Origin: Pinus tabuliformis
Taxonomy: Eukaryota; Streptophyta; Pinopsida; Pinales; Pinaceae
DNA length: 64,000 nucleotides
NCBI GenBank assembly: GCA_031772625.1
Contig: CM062814.1
Span: 824,174,757 to 824,238,756, forward strand
Direction of reading: 5' to 3'
The notes under the pieces were generated by a model. The model worked only from the letters and a program-made list of their open reading frames with translations. It made no database searches and was not told where the DNA came from. A program made the position numbers and the translations under genes. Shown one piece after another: positions 1-12,928 of this stretch (positions are counted from its first letter, which is position 1; each line of letters starts with the position of its first letter).

Positions 1-1224
1 CATTTGTAGACCACCATGGACGCCTATGCATATGCAAACAACTGGCACTTGCAGGATGCACACTGCATGCAGAACACGGAAAACAGGTACCAAAAACTTA
101 GGACAAACTAAATTTTGCTTTTGATAAAATGTTCAGCACGGCAATATGAGGAAACTTTGGATAACAAAAACTTTTCATCTCCGAAAACTTTGGATATCTT
201 ATTTTTACGCCGAACATAATGTCTTGAAAGCTGGTTGGAAAAAGACCCCAACTTTGTTGTCCAATCAAAAATTACATAATAAATTTTATATTATTTTCTA
301 TTATGAAAACTTTGGTTAAAGTTGTGACGCGGGGCAATATTTTTGGGTCAAACAAGAGATTAATACGCGGTCAAAGCACAATTGATGAATAAGAGTCCCA
401 GGGACTAATAAGGTGTTTTGATAAGGATATAAAGTAAAATTAGATAAAAATATTAATAAATTTACAAAAATAAAATTAGATTTACCATATACTTTTAAAT
501 AATATTATATAAAACTATTTAAGTGATAAATAATTATTTAAATAATAAGTTAAAAAAATAAATTAAATTTAGTAAAGTGTTTTGAGTAGTTAAAAATTAT
601 ACTTGATAAATAAGAAATCAATAAAGTTGGTTATCTTTACGGGTAGCCTCGCATCTAGGAATGGTTCTTACTAAGTTAACTTGCTTTACCTATAATCATC
701 CTCAAAAAAAAATGAAAAGATACCTATAAACTCTTCCCAATTTCCCAAATTTTCAATTAACCATCGCAAAGACTTATTTTACAGAGTGGTAGGTGGGGAG
801 TAGTCAATACCGGAGATGTAAAACACCTAAATTTTTGCCTGCCGCCACCATGGTTTAAATGTCGCTCTCTATTGTATGAACTTTGAAATTATGGCCTAAA
901 ATTTCGCCTGCGCCCACCATGGTTTAATTGCACGAGCTTTGAAATTATGACCGTCAAGGCGCCAGATGACGTATTGCAAAGAAAAATATATGATATGATA
1001 TATTTTAATGACGTTAATGAAACTTAATGGTTTAAGGACTTGAATTTCACACCAAATAAGATATCACAAGTTTTTTTCTAAAACAGTTTTTTGGTCATAA
1101 ATCTTGATAAAAAAATTCATTGTTAGGTGAAGCTTTGCTTTTTCAAACAGTTTGTTCAAATTTTTTATTTTAGATTACTTTTGAGACTGACATTTTATGA
1201 TGAAATGTTATTGTGTTATTGGGA
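1..1224. other. Upstream intergenic DNA, no gene recognised
   Basis: AT-rich flank upstream of the hydrolase gene. No reading frame here resembles a known protein. The short phrase gaaaactttgg recurs around 150, 183 and 303. A tandem duplication of about 65 bases lies near 830-955, each unit holding caccatggttta and tttgaaattatg. I see no RNA gene and no clear mobile-element termini. Confidence 0.5.
830..955. repeat. Imperfect tandem duplication upstream of the host gene
   Basis: Two adjacent units both contain aatttt(t/c)gcctgc, caccatggttta and tttgaaattatg in the same order. They have drifted apart by substitutions and a short length difference. The repeat is non-coding; any effect on the downstream gene is unknown. 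Confidence 0.6.
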
Positions 1225-1346
1225 TGCAAATTCTTTCTTCCCACTCTTCAATCGCTCTTATCTTAAAAAAAAAAATGCAATTTTTTCTTCCTACTCTTCA
1301 ACGGCTCCTATCTTAAAAAAATACAAATTCTTTCTTCCCACTTTCC
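1225..1346. repeat. Tandem repeat of about 47 bp, two full units and a partial one
   Basis: Units begin near 1225, 1275 and 1322. Each shows aaattctttcttcccact or a close variant; the two full units end in an A-rich run (atcttaaaaaaa). It is pyrimidine-rich on the + strand, some 350 bp upstream of the hydrolase start codon, so it may lie in the promoter or distal leader. Confidence 0.65.
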
Positions 1347-1353
1347 TTGAAAA

Positions 1354-1445
1354 TCATCTATCTACCTATTTCACAGTTGACAGTGAGATCAGTCCTCAAT
1401 CATCTATCTACCTATTTCACACTTGACAGTGAGATCAGTCCTCAA
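1354..1445. repeat. Exact-period 46 bp tandem duplication
   Basis: Two head-to-tail units, 1354-1399 and 1400-1445, begin tcatctatctacctatttca and differ at about one position (cagttgac against cacttgac). The near identity points to a recent duplication. It ends about 240 bp before the hydrolase start codon. Confidence 0.85.
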
Positions 1446-1684
1446 TCAATACAAAGAGTTAGAATTTTGAATATGCCTCAATTACCCATTTCCAACTATC
1501 TTGGAGAAAAGTAGTAGGTGAGCCTGCCATATGACCTAACACAGTTATGCACCACACGGTCAATCTGCTCTTCTCATCCTCTTTCCCTTGCTATATGATT
1601 GCCTCACAATGGTTGTTCAAAGGAAGACAACGAGGGCATAGCTGCAGCAGAGAAAGGAGAAAGGAGAAGGAGCAGCAGACCAAC

Positions 1685-3470
1685 ATGGAGAAAAAGCTGA
1701 GAGTGCTGTGTCTGCACGGATTCAGAACCAGCGGGAGCTTTCTGCAGAAACAAATCAGCAGATGGGATTCTTCAATCACTGAAAAACTTGATATGGTACG
1801 CCCTAATTCTGAGTCTTGCAGGTAGTTGAGCACAGAGTCACAGAGAATTTAAAAGTTGCTATGTACAGACTTTTGTAAAGAATCGATATATGTTTATGTT
1901 TTGCAGTGTTTCCTCGACGGACCCTATCCTGCTCAGGGGAAATCCGAGATCGAGGCCATATTTCCTCCTCCCTATTTTGAGTGGTTTCAATTTGAGAAGG
2001 TTCGTTTAAGCCTTTAATGCAATATAAATAAAAGTTTACCCGTGTATGATAAAATCTGCGTGTGTTGATGATCATCTTGTGTGGGTATATGCAGGACTTT
2101 ACAGAGTACACTAACCTAGACAAAGCATTTGCCTTCATTGTTGATTACATGGAAAAGAATGGCCCCTTTGATGGGCTGCTTGGATTTTCTCAGGTACTCT
2201 TGTGAAAACCACAGGCCTGTAAAATTTCATTGCATAGGTTCATGTTCAATAGGTAAACAAACCCAGATTAGTATAAAAAATTTGGTGGGATTCCTGCCAG
2301 AAACTCTAAAACTTAGCATATTTATTTTATTGGGTAGATTATGTTTAGTATCTATCAGTACTGTCACTGATAGCTATTAAAATTCCAAATAAATTGTTTA
2401 AAATTATTGGATAAGAGATGCATCTTATTTATGGAGAAAATTGTAGTTTTAGTTCAATTTGCTCATTTTTATTTTGATTGTAGATTGATTGTATGTGTCC
2501 AATTATATATAGTCAATTTTGCTCTATGCCTATTTGGATGCAAGAATGTGAAATCCACACAAACTTATGCCTCGAATCCAGTCCATTCTTTAACATCCTC
2601 CTCTGGTCTGCTCTGTAAGGCTTACTTTTTAAGAAATCGAGATTTTTAATAAGCAATTAATTCATATACCTATCATCCTAAAATCAGTTTAAATTTGGGT
2701 TTATCAAAGGTGAAAAAGGAGACAAAAGAGTTGAAGTAAATCGGGGCTGATATCATGATTTTCCACTTGAAACCGTTTATTGTGAATACAGTTCCTTAAC
2801 TTTTTTGTTTGAATGATTCTCAGGGGGCCACCCTCTCTGCAGCTCTTGTGGGTTATCAAAGAAAGGTAAGCCACTTTTTCCAGCCAATTGCCATCAGTGT
2901 TAAAAATCTATATTCCTTGCAATAGCTTTAAAGCGATTTTGATTTTCTACTTCCAAAATTTCAGGGATTGATGCTGAAAAATCATCCACCGGTTAGATTT
3001 ATCATACATATTTCAGGAAGCAAGTTCAGAGACCCAGAAATGTGTGAAATCTTGTATTCCCCGCCCATCAAATGCCCAACTGTACACCTGATAGGTGCCA
3101 AGGATTGGTTGAAGGTACCAGGCGAGGAACTCATGCAGGCCTTCGAGAATCCATTGCTAATCGCCCATCCCCAAGGCCACATGGTTCCCCGATTGGGTAC
3201 GTAACGCTGAATTAATTGATTTCAGTTGCATGAAGTCATGGAACATTTGTCTGATCATGGTTTTCTGGCTTGGCATTGACAGATAAGGAAGCAGTTGGAA
3301 TACTGAATGGGTTCCTTGAAAGCCTGATGAGGGAGGAAAGTGCAGAAAAACTTGAGAATGGAGACCGTTGTATATCTGATCAATCCCAAGTATCTGATAA
3401 CTGCTCCAAGAAGGAAATGGCAGATCAGGCTATACAAATACCTACTGAGGCCGGATCTGTAGAAGCATAG
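1685..3470 (+). CDS. FSH-family serine hydrolase (OVCA2-like esterase), six exons
   Basis: Alpha/beta-hydrolase of the FSH1/OVCA2 family, expected to be a small carboxylesterase; the physiological substrate in plants is not well defined. Exons I infer: 1685-1795, 1907-1999, 2095-2193, 2824-2865, 2965-3196 and 3283-3470, all with GT-AG introns, giving about 254 residues. The start is the ATG of MEKKLRVLCLHGFRTSG, the usual family N-terminus with the oxyanion-side LHGFRTSG motif. FLDGP follows in exon 2. The nucleophile motif GFSQG is split between exons 3 and 4 (GFSQ then G). The acid is probably Asp in LIGAKDW and the base His in HPQGHMVPR (exon 5). A polar C-terminal tail of about 45 residues after GFLESL is not conserved in the family core. 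The same frame is open upstream to an ATG at 1547, so an N-terminally extended form is possible. All key residues are present and no break is seen, so this looks like a working host gene. Confidence 0.93.
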
Positions 3471-4030
3471 CACCACAGCTTGCACAAAGTTGAAAAACTC
3501 TAGTCTAAATTTTACCATTATCAGCACAACTCTCCAGCATTAGAAGGTTTAATCAAAACATTAGTAATATTACAGGTCAAATAGAATAATTACATCCTCC
3601 TGTTTGCCCTTATTGTTATAGCTATAAGGTCTATTTTTGATCCTCTCTGCTTTCATGCATGAGTACCTCAGTCCACTCCAAAGATTTCCTTCTTTGCAGT
3701 TACTAAATGCCTGGATTGATCAACTTCATTATTTTCTGACTTCATGTATGAAGCAGGTTGTTTATACTATCTATTATAATCATATTGTTGTAGAATCATT
3801 CTCATATTTTATATAAGTGCTTAATGGTTAACCATCTTGGACTTCTGAAGATCTGTTGAATGTTTCAAGAATTTTGGACAAAGCTACTCATAAAGTCTTA
3901 CCTGCACGTTTATGATGAGATTGGAATCTTTGTATTTCTCTACCATAGGGTAGGCCACGTGGTTCAACCATGGGAGAGGTGTTATCAAGAGATTCTTCCC
4001 TTGCCGGGTATAGGCAATATTTCCTGCTTC
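3471..4030 (+). other. Probable 3' UTR and downstream flank of the hydrolase gene
   Basis: This follows the stop codon of the hydrolase. It is T-rich and non-coding, with a variant polyadenylation-like agaataatta near 3581. I cannot place the cleavage site. No other gene is visible. Confidence 0.35.
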
Positions 4031-5368
4031 TTCTTATGAAATCTTTTCAAGTTAGTGTATTCACGGCATTATTATATTTTAATAAATTATTTTATTTTTA
4101 ATTATTAATATATTAAATATTTATATATTATTTTATATTTAAAATTCAAATTGGTTTTTATAAATAAAAAATGTAATTTTAAAGTAAAAAAGATAATACA
4201 TTAATGGTTAATTATAAAATTAAATGTTAAATGCTTTGAAGTTAGTGTACAAAATTGTCCATAACATATAACAAAAATAAATTTTCAATTATAAAGCAGG
4301 CTAGTGTATAAAATGGTCACTAGGATCCAACATTTTTTTTTAATTGTAAAGAAGGTTAAAAAGTTAGTGTGCAATCAAATTGTAAAATAACATTATATAT
4401 CATAATTTTTTTCTGAGAAATTTTAGCTATGTAATAATAAAATTTAAAAAGAATTCTAAAATAATATGGTTAATTAGTCTTAAAAAAAAATATTATTTTG
4501 ACCAATAAGATGAAATAATTTTACTTCAAAAAGAATATTGTCTTGGTTAGTGAGAACCATAGTTAACAAGTTCGAATTTGAATTCAATTTGACCATCTAA
4601 AATTCAATACGGGAAAAAATTTGAGAGTATACATCATAAAGACACTTACTTTTTCAATTTTTTTTTTTTTTTAAAGAACAATCATTATATTCAAATCTTT
4701 AGAAAAAAGTTATTAAATCTTTTCTCACAAGAATAATCATGTTTACTTATCTCTAACAAATGACCTCACTTATCTAAGATGTTACAACCCCTCCTAAACA
4801 AATGAGGGACAAACTACAGAAAACATGTAAAGTAAAATCTAGGAATGAAAACTCAAAACTAAATCTTATGTAAAAGATGGAATACTAAATATTAAAAATA
4901 GGCTTAAATGATCTCCACATACTAGTAAATTTATGTCTCTCTCCTTAAACAAATCCATATAAATTTTGAAAATGTAAAAAACATCCTCATTTCTGAAAAG
5001 AGAATGCATGCATTAGTTCAAGATTTCAAATGGCCCTGAGTTTAATAGATGAAAGCTAAATTATCAACTAATAAATCAAGGCCTAAATACAATGAAATAT
5101 CATATTATTAAATTCAAAGTTTAGATAATTATATAAAAATTTGATACTAGAGTTATCAGATTTTCTAAACAAATTTAAAACTTCAACTTCATTTAACCAA
5201 TCTCTATCAAAACCAAATTTATTCAACAATAATGAAGAATAATATTAACAAAATATTTTTTTATTATAAATTGTAGAAAAGAACCTCTATTTGAATTCCA
5301 TAACAGTGATAGTTCAACTACAACACTAATCATTCCTATCCGCCAAGATTTGTCGATATGCTAGAAGT

Positions 5369-5530
5369 GTGTTTTAGATTTTTTTAAATGTTTTTAAATA
5401 TAGAATTTACCTTCCTTTCAAATTCTATAATATAGATATTTCTATTTTTTACCATGTGTTTTAGATTTTTTTTAATATTTTTAAATATAGATTTGAATTT
5501 AATTTCAAATCTTATAATATAGAATTTTTT
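5369..5530. repeat. Imperfect tandem duplication, about 87 bp period
   Basis: Two units each carry gtgttttagatttttttta, a stretch like atttttaaatatagat, and cttataatatag-type sequence in the same order. They have diverged by substitutions and small length changes. Non-coding. Confidence 0.6.
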
Positions 5531-6080
5531 GTGTTTTTTTGTCATATTTTGAATATAGAATATTGGACTTCACCATGAATCTAACCTAACCCAACCAACC
5601 AATATTCCGATTTTTGGGCTAATCCCCTGAATTTGGTAACTATGGTGAGAACTACCATCACAAAAAATTATTACATTGATTAATAAAGTATAATAATCAC
5701 ACATTTTTTCATGGGAATACTTATTGGTTGGCATAATGGGATGTTATCTTTTTTACTTGGTTTTAAATCCATTACATTTTTGGCCCTGTATGATAAAATT
5801 CAAAGAATAGGCTCTTCCACCTTAGTGGAGTCTCTGCTCTTGCTAAATCATAAATTCCTAATATATCTCACTTACAAGCTAACCTCACCCAAAATACTCC
5901 AACCAAATAAATAAAAAAATAATAAATAATAAATATCATCCTGATTAATCGGAAATTTGAAATAAATTCAAAGTGGTCAACATCGACTTTGAATACTTGC
6001 CATTATCAAAGTAAAGAGGAAGAAGCAAATTATAGGCATTGCTTGACATTCGCAAACAACATATACCTTCCCGATGAGGG

Positions 6081-6178
6081 GGCTCTTCTAGTTCTTAACA
6101 TTGAGTTGAAATGAAATGATATTTTAACAGGGTCTTCTGGTTTTTAACATTGAGTTTGAAATGAAATGATATTTTAAC
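6081..6178. repeat. Tandem duplication, about 49 bp period
   Basis: Units at 6081-6128 and 6130-6178 share cttct, ttcttaacattgag or tttttaacattgag, and end in gaaatgaaatgatatttta. They differ by only a few bases, so the duplication is fairly recent. Non-coding. Confidence 0.8.
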
Positions 6179-7808
6179 GTCTACCAAACTAAAAATAGCC
6201 TATGAGACTATTAGTTCCCTGCTTTTGGTCTTTTGCAATTCAATCATTTTCTTGTTCAAGTTGATGGTATTTTGAAATTCAATCCTTTTCTTGTCCAAAT
6301 TGATGATGAGTTGGCGCAACTTTGCAACAATCTCCGTGGTGAAAAGACAATGCCAAGAAACTGATGCTAGCATATTCCCATAACTTTCTCTGTTGTCTTT
6401 GAATGAATCACATTCCAAATGAAATGTTTTTCCCATTCCACTGCCCCAGAGGTGCTAAATGTACACACCCGTTCTTCCCAAGCTTCTTTAGGCCTTTTCC
6501 ATGGTCCTGTTTCACACTAAAGTTGATGTAAGTTGGTTCTTAATTGAGCAATAAGAATCTTTGCCCTCTACGGAATGCTAGCTCCAATGAACTCTTTTTG
6601 TTGTAGATCACAGGTAGGTTTGAATTCCCTAATGTAGTACTTCTTCTTTCTACCCAACTCTTTTCCCTATATACACACCCATTCTTCTCAAGCTTCTTTA
6701 GGCCCGTTTACAAAACTTTTCCATAACAAAATCCTTTAACTCCTTGCTATTTGTGAGACAAACATTGAGAAAAATATTCCATTTTTACATCTATATATAA
6801 TTTTTAAATTAATAAAAAATAAACAAAAATCTTCATACTCATATTTAAAATGAACAGAGCACCTTTCCAAATCTAAAGTAGTTAAAACAGATGTGGCATT
6901 TTCATCTTTACTTTTCCTGAGATTTAAATTTACAAATAGTGATGAGCATAAATAAAATAAAATAATTATCATTATCATCTTAGTCAAAGTTATTACGATT
7001 TTCTTAACATTTTTTTTTCAAATATAAAATAAAATTTTAAACCAAGAGTAATCCGTATAAATTAAAAAATTATTATTTTAATTGAAGTTATTAGAAGTTT
7101 TTCTATAAATTTTCTTTTCTTTCGAATATAAAATAAAATTTCAGTCTTAAATTATTAGCATATTGTATTAAAAATTTCACTTTAAAATATAAAATAAATT
7201 TCAATCCTAAAACTTGTTATAATAGGTTAAAGCCACAATTATGGATCTTGGGTATCTCTTAATAAAATATTTTTCAAAAAATGGACGATAAAAACTAGAT
7301 ATATAATTCATATGGTTTGATAGCTCTTGGTCTATTTATACTTTTAAAGAAACAAGTCTTACCATTCAAAATAGCTATAAGTGATAAGAGTTATTTTAAT
7401 CTTACTTTTCTTTGTGGCGGTGTTAAATATAACATGATGTGAATGAAGTTAAGTGAATTTGCATTGTTTTATGGTGTAGTAAACGTTAAAATCATGTGAG
7501 AGACAAAGCCATAAATGTCATGTTATTATTTATGGCTGGTTTTATATGAATTTTTTTATGGAAGAGGAAATGTGTTATAAGTTAGATGTAAGTTATAATG
7601 GTTATTTTGCAATTAAATATGTTTAAATAATTTTTATTTAATTAATTTAGTCATTTATAATTTCAATATTAAATTAATAATTTTATAAATAAAAATAATT
7701 GTGTTTAAAATAACTTAAGTTTAGGTATACAATATGCTCTCTCTTTTCTAAAGTCTTATTTAAAATTATTTTTAATGCTCATACAACTAATCACGTATCT
7801 AATATAAG

Positions 7809-10482
7809 TGTCACATCTCCAACTAAATGCACATTATATTTATAAAAGAAATATAAAATAAATAAAAATTTAAACATTATATCTATATTGTAATCTAAAT
7901 ATCCATTTAATATTAAGTCATGGTACAATTTCCGAAGTGCAATACAATACTCTGTTCACATGCTATAACTCTGATATTTGGCCTTTCCATGCGATCCAGG
8001 TGTACTCCTCCACTGTTTATGCTGACGGTCATATTTATTTGGGTTAGATTTTATCAAGGTTCGCAACAACCCCTTGCTCTAGCTAGACTATCCACTCATC
8101 TTGGCATTTAATCCTTTTGCCTGTTCATGGAAACGTGGCATGACAAGACTGTACCTCGTCTGTTGGTTGCCTTGGGACTCTCATTGCACCAACGGTGTAG
8201 TCTTTGAGACTTTGATCCTAAGGCTGGGCGATCTACGAGAGTTTATTCGAGCCTGTCTGCTGGAGTTTCGTTTCATTATGCTTCCTCGCTCCAAGGCGCC
8301 CGGTTCGATTCTTTGGCTGGGTTGCTTGGCCTGGTTTTTCATGTGGCTGAGTGTTAAGAGAGATGGAACCATGGAATTTCTTCTCTAGTATTGTTTGACA
8401 CTCGTCCTGCAACTCAGGTGAGGATTTTTATGACTTTTGTTTTCTATTTTGTTATTTCCTCCATAGTTTAATGACCTCGGGTCTGATTGATGAAGCAACT
8501 TCATGCATTCTTCTACAGGAAAAAGGGTAAAGGGACCGAGGGTTTCGACCAACTGACCCGGAAGAGTATGGCTTCTTTACCAGACTTCTACGCTCGAGGG
8601 TTTCCGGGTAAGCCATCGGTAGTCCTAGCTCATTAACAGACAGGAAATATATGCGTTAAATTTGTGGCCACTTGATATGTTCCTCCAGATCCGTGCTAGT
8701 TCTTGTACTTCTTTTTAAGGTTTTTGGGCAACTACCAGACAGACTCCTTTACAATGGAGAATCTCTATATATGCATTAAGATTGTTGTAGGTCTGTTTTG
8801 ATGGGGTTGAACTGAGGATTTTGGTTGATTACGACCTAGAAACCATGGTCGTTTAGATGTAACTGTTCCGGGCTTGGTTTCCAGTTTTGTTCTAGTACTA
8901 CCTGAAGCATTAGACTCTCTGCTGTAAACTTTAATAGACTATTTGTTGATATATATTTAAGTTCCATTTCTGTCGATACCACGCGTTTTCTTTCTTTCCT
9001 GAGGAGTAATTAGGTTTATTATTGGACTGTTATATGTATATCTCTGTGAAATATGATTACACTGTTTTTCTTTGTGCGCAACCCGCATTGTGCATCCTCT
9101 GTGTTGTTTTCATGAAAGACTCCGAGCCTTCCTATGTGCTCAACTCTGATTTAATTATTGTGTAAAGTTTAGTCTGTAGTTTAGAATTAGCAGAGTCTCA
9201 CCGTTGATTATGTATTTGGAATTTTCAACTACTTGTTCATGTATGTAATTCTAACAATGTTAACTATGAGGCTCGCAGCTCTGTCATTAATGAATTTATA
9301 GTAGGGTTTTGAAAATTGTTTAGAGTTTTTCGAATGAATTTCTCAGTGTTTTCTTTTTTGGTTTCCCTACTCGGTAAATAACAGTTCTGCCCTAGCTCTA
9401 CCAGCCCTGGTTACATATTCAACTATTTAGCTTCCAGAGTTCTTTTCGCTTCTTGGTTATGGGCCAAGGAGTTAGTTACATTTGTTCCCCCTACTTACAT
9501 TATCACAGTTGTGCTATTTGGGGGGTTTTGCGATAACTAGTGCAGTGTGAACATTTAAATTTCTCTACCGCAATTTTTCTAGTACAATTTCCAGAAAATG
9601 AAATAAACAGAACTACTCAATCTTTAATTTCTGCGGACAATTATTACTGTAGAGGGCTTACCAGGTGTTGACAATTAAACAAACAGAATTGTTTCTATCT
9701 ATAGTTCTTCAGATTCCTAGGGTTGATCAGTAAATAATTAGAACTGTTTCTGTCTTTAATTTCTTCTGATACCGAGGGTTGAACAGTAAATAGACAGAAC
9801 TATTTTCTATCTTATAGTTTCCTGTTTTTCTTTCTAACTAAATACTGTATAAATATACCTAATATTTTCAAACATCGTATTCTGGAGTTAAGGCTCCCTT
9901 CTCTCCATTCACACATAAAGATTCATAAATTCAATTGAGCAGCAAAATGGTTTAAGAAGGTGCTGCATACCTGGTTCTTTTAAGAGGAAGAGAACTCAAT
10001 GGTAGAAGTCACCTTATCATCTGCTGCTCTTCATCCACCCATCCATGAGATTTGTCCTCCAGACTAAATCTCCCCCCAAGCTTACTTGCAAGACCTCTGT
10101 CTTTTGCAAGTCTTTTCGCACACAGTGCTTATGCTATCTGGTCATCACCAGGCTTAGCATCTATTCCCTTTTTTCCCGTCTGACCTCTTAGCACGGTTTT
10201 TTTCCTCCCCTCCACTCCTTTTTTTTTGGAGCATAACACAGTTAGGGGAGGTAGTTATGGTTTTTTAGGAAACTGCCTTTTTCCAACTTCCCCTCCTGGA
10301 AAGTTATAAAGTCTGCTATATTCAAAACATTTTCTATTTCAAAGTTAACAACATTGTTTAACTTAAACAATAACAACCATAATTATCCAGTTTGTTTCTT
10401 ACTGTGTAAAATAAAATATTTACAGTATATATGTCTTACTGTGGTAAAATAAAATATTTACAGTATATCTGGGGACATCACA
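7809..10482 (-). repeat. 3' LTR of the Tekay-like element
   Basis: Same termini as its partner (tgtcacatc ... gacatcaca), about 2.67 kb. The inner end meets a purine-rich tract on the - strand. The outer end meets the ataag target duplication. Confidence 0.93.
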
Positions 10483-10495
10483 TCTTCCGCCCCTG
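10483..10495 (-). other. Polypurine tract of the Tekay-like element
   Basis: On the - strand this reads ggggcggaaga, directly against the 3' LTR. It is the expected plus-strand primer position. Confidence 0.75.
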
Positions 10496-10539
10496 AAATC
10501 AAACATCGTCTCGATGTTTTCCGGTCACAAACAGACCTG

Positions 10540-10722
10540 GATATGCTTCTTTCATGAGTTATTCATCCTCCTAGGTAGCCTCATCCGGCCCAAAGTGCTA
10601 CCATTGCACTTTAACCTTGGTGATGGCTTGTTTCTGTAGCATTACTTCTCTCCGTTCGAGTATATTCAGCGGCTCGACCGAGAATTCTCCTTCCAGCTCG
10701 ACTTGTATGTCTTGCCAACTGA
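10540..10722 (-). pseudogene. Chromodomain-like integrase tail (fossil)
   Basis: The - strand carries EPLNILERREVMLQ and then VKVQW, the chromodomain signature at the end of chromovirus integrases. This domain is known to steer insertion towards certain chromatin. It is the main reason for calling the element a chromovirus. Confidence 0.75.
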
Positions 10723-11664
10723 CTATGTGCTTAGGATCATAAATGTATATTTTAATACATACACATGAAAGACATTGTGGACCCGAATATGGCTTGGTAG
10801 GGCGAGTTGGTATGCCACTAGCCCAACTCTTGCTAATATTTGAAATGGCCCACAAAACCGGGGTGCCAGTTTGCTGCACCCACTCCATTGTAGTGTACTC
10901 TTTTTAGCTCGTATTCTCACATACACGTGATCACCTACTTGATATTCTCTAAAACTTCTCTTCCTGTCGGCAAAATTCTTCTGCCTATCTTGGGCTGCCT
11001 TTAAGTTGGTTTGTACCTTCTTGACCATTTCTTCCATCTCTTTTAACATTTCGGGCCCCAGCAACAACTTGTCTTCTGGTCCCCCCCAACTGGAGGGTGT
11101 GTGGCATTTCCTTCCGTACAACACTTCAAACGGGCTCATTTGCAAGGAAGTACGATAACTGTTGTTGTATGCAAATTCGACCAAATGCAGGTAATCTTCC
11201 CATTTCGACAGTTGTTGCATTACGTATGACCTCAACATGTCTTCCACTACTTGATTCACCTGTTCTGTTTTCCCATCTGTTTGAGGGTGATAGGTGGTGC
11301 TAAAATTTAATTGAGTCCCCAACCCCTCAAACAGAGTTCTCCAGAAGGCTGATGTAAATTTTACATCACGATCAGAAATTATGGTTTTTGGTAACCCATG
11401 TAGCCTGAAAATGTTTTGCATAAAGATATTGGCAATCTGTACCGCTCTGAAAGTGGATTGTACCGGTATAAAATGGGCTGATTTGCTTAATTTGTCTACC
11501 ACCACCATGATAGAGTCGTTGTTTCTTTTAGATTTGGGTAATCCTGTTATAAAATCCATAGAGATGGTTTCCCACTTCCATTCCGGAATTGGTAGTGGCT
11601 GCAATAATCCCGCAGGGTGCTGATGTTCAGCTTTGACTTGTTGGCATTCCAAACAATGTGCCAA
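10723..11664 (-). pseudogene. Integrase region of the Tekay-like element (fossil)
   Basis: Contains the end of the zinc-binding domain (CLECQQVKAEHQHPAGLLQP) and the catalytic core with MDFITGLPKS, IISDRDVKFTSAFW and TTYHPQTDGKTEQVNQ. The C-terminal part contains VGDHVYVR and FCGPFQI, typical of Gypsy integrases. It follows RT, as in all Ty3/Gypsy elements. Part of a broken element. Confidence 0.92.
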
Positions 11665-12025
11665 ATATTATGCTACATCTTTCTTCATGCCCGATCAATA
11701 GTACTCCTTCCGGAGTGCGGTAATCAGTTTTTGGTATCCTAGATGTCCCGCATAGGGACTCTTATGAAATTCATCTAAAATCAACCTTTAATGTTACCTT
11801 GATTGGGCACATATAGTCTTTTTTATATCTCAGCAGGCCGGCAACATCCATCGCATAACCTTGCTGATATTCGTTGCTGGTTGGATTTTGAACTTGCTGT
11901 CCTATTTGTTGATATTTCAGATCCTGATCTGTTGCCTCTTTAATCATTTCATCGAAGGTAGTCCACCCTTCGCTGCAAGAAATTTCATAGAGACAATGTA
12001 CCTTTCGACTTAAAGCGTCCGCTAC

Positions 12026-12928
12026 CTAGTTCTCTTTCCCTTTCAGATGTTTAATCTTGAAATCAAATCCACTCAGAAAATCTACCCACCGTGCCTGCCT
12101 AGCATTTAAGGTAGGCTGATTAAAGTAACTAGTCAGGTTGTGGTGGTCTGTCATCAGCAGAAACTTTCTGCCCATCAGATAGTGACGCCACATCTTTAAA
12201 GCGTGAATGACAGCTGCCAACTCCAAATCGTAGGCAGAATATTTCTGCTCATGTTCCTTTAACTTCCTTGACTCATAGGTGATTACCTTACCTTCCTGCA
12301 TCAATACTCCTCCTACCCCTTCCTTACTCGCATCTGTGCACACCACATAGTCCTTACCTGGATCTGCTATGCTTAATATAGGTGCAGTGGTGAGCAGATG
12401 CTTGAGCTGTTCAAAAAAAATTTGGCACTCAGTGGTCCATTTAAAAATTTTCCCTTTTTTCTGCAGGGAGGTGATAGGATAGGCCACTCTGGAGAATCCT
12501 TCCACAAACTGTCTATAGTAACCTGCTAATCCCATAAAGGATCTTATATCCGCTACGTCCTTCGGTACTGGCCATTCCATTATGGTCTTAATCTTCTCGG
12601 GATCCACCACAATTCCATCTTTGGTAATAATATGTCCTAAGTACTGAATTTGTTCCTTAAAGAAATCACACTTGCTATATTTGGCATATAATTGATGTTC
12701 CCAGAGAGTTTGCAATACCAGTCTAAGGTGTTCCTTGTGTTCCTCAATATTTCGGGAGTATATTAGTATGTCTTCAATAAAAATTAACACAAATTTGTCT
12801 AAATACTGATGAAATATGCTGTTCATTAAGCACATAAAGGTCGCGGGGGCATTGGTTAACCCAAAGGGTAATACTACGAACTCGTATTGCCCATAGCGAG
12901 TCCTAAAGGTCAGTTTCGGCGTGCTCAT
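12026..12928 (-). pseudogene. Reverse transcriptase and RNase H region of the Tekay-like element (fossil)
   Basis: The reverse transcriptase part shows [13 protein letters not shown] and [11 protein letters not shown], the Ty3/Gypsy RT core. It runs into a Gypsy-type RNase H with [26 protein letters not shown] and LMTDHHNL. These domains would copy the element RNA into DNA. Part of a broken element. Confidence 0.9.

Larger units (their letters stand above)
4031..7808. other. AT-rich intergenic DNA, no gene recognised
   Basis: Very AT-rich sequence with runs of A and T and no long open frame. A 67-residue frame at 5711-5914 has no recognisable motif. A 78-residue frame at 6200-6436 on the - strand contains a lysine- and leucine-rich stretch and may be an old gene or gag fragment, but I cannot assign it. 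The phrase cttctttaggcc follows cacaccc at both about 6465 and 6673, indicating another small duplication. The last bases before 7809 form the left flank of a chromovirus insertion. Confidence 0.5.

Noticed and set aside
841-853. gccgccaccatgg, a perfect animal-type Kozak start
   Set aside because: The ATG is followed by one codon and a stop, and it lies in a duplicated non-coding segment of a plant genome.
5711-5914. 67-codon open frame
   Set aside because: No motif and no supporting context; AT-rich DNA gives such frames by chance.
8101-8388. Open frame in one chromovirus LTR, with a similar frame at 15257-15604 in the other
   Set aside because: The two frames resemble each other only because the LTRs are copies. 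There is no known domain, and LTRs rarely code.
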